NCBI GenBank assembly: GCA_005879045.1
Contig: VBLV01000111.1
Coordinates: 1-5,411 of the forward strand
Source of the DNA: Methanobacteriota archaeon
GTDB lineage: Archaea > Thermoplasmatota > Thermoplasmata > RBG-16-68-12
Direction: 5' to 3'
Length of the DNA: 5,411 nucleotides
Below the pieces are notes generated by a model. It was given only the letters and a program-made list of their open reading frames with translations, had not been told where the DNA came from and searched no databases. A program made the position numbers and the translations under genes. This document shows positions 5,341 to 5,411 of the stretch, one piece after another; positions within the stretch are counted from its first letter, which is position 1, and each line of letters opens with the position of its first letter.

Positions 5341-5411
5341 CTTCCCGCGGGTGTTCTCGAAATCCGGAAGGAACGCAAGCGATAACGGCGTCGCAAACTC
5401 AAATAGCGTCA

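Overview
The window is about 60% G+C by eye and looks like ordinary chromosomal DNA from an archaeon, most likely a euryarchaeote in the broad sense. A high-GC member of the Thermoplasmatota is my best guess, from general family resemblance only. Three things point to Archaea: a sliding clamp of the PCNA type, an SRP54 of archaeal style (447 residues, GLYGQGKTTT P-loop), and a long coiled-coil protein of a family (COG1340) described from archaea. A good archaeal TATA box precedes the coiled-coil gene. I see no mobile elements, CRISPR arrays, tRNA or rRNA genes.

Layout. Positions 1-609 (+) hold the C-terminal ~80% of PCNA, cut by the window's left edge. A 103-base convergent spacer follows, with an inverted repeat just after the PCNA stop and a T-rich inverted repeat that probably ends transcription from the other side. 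Every other gene is on the minus strand. Read in the direction of transcription (right to left) these are: a 287-residue coiled-coil protein (4419-5282, GTG start), a 362-base gene-free spacer with small hairpins and an AT palindrome, SRP54 (2713-4056), a DUF47/PhoU-like protein (2016-2645), and a PiT-family phosphate permease (713-1960).

How the genes relate. The DUF47 gene and the pit gene form a familiar two-gene unit: a cytoplasmic helical PhoU-like protein and the membrane permease it is thought to control. Only 55 GC-rich bases separate them and I see no promoter there, so they are probably one transcript. SRP54 lies 67 bases upstream of DUF47 with no clear terminator between, so read-through from SRP54 is possible. 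SRP54 delivers membrane proteins to the translocon, PCNA is the replication clamp, and the coiled-coil protein has no established function. These look like independent housekeeping genes rather than one pathway.

I found no convincing new system. The items most worth a second look are the unexplained 4057-4418 spacer, the in-register heptad repeat of the coiled-coil protein with its 14-base DNA repeat, and the GTG start of that gene as fixed by its promoter.
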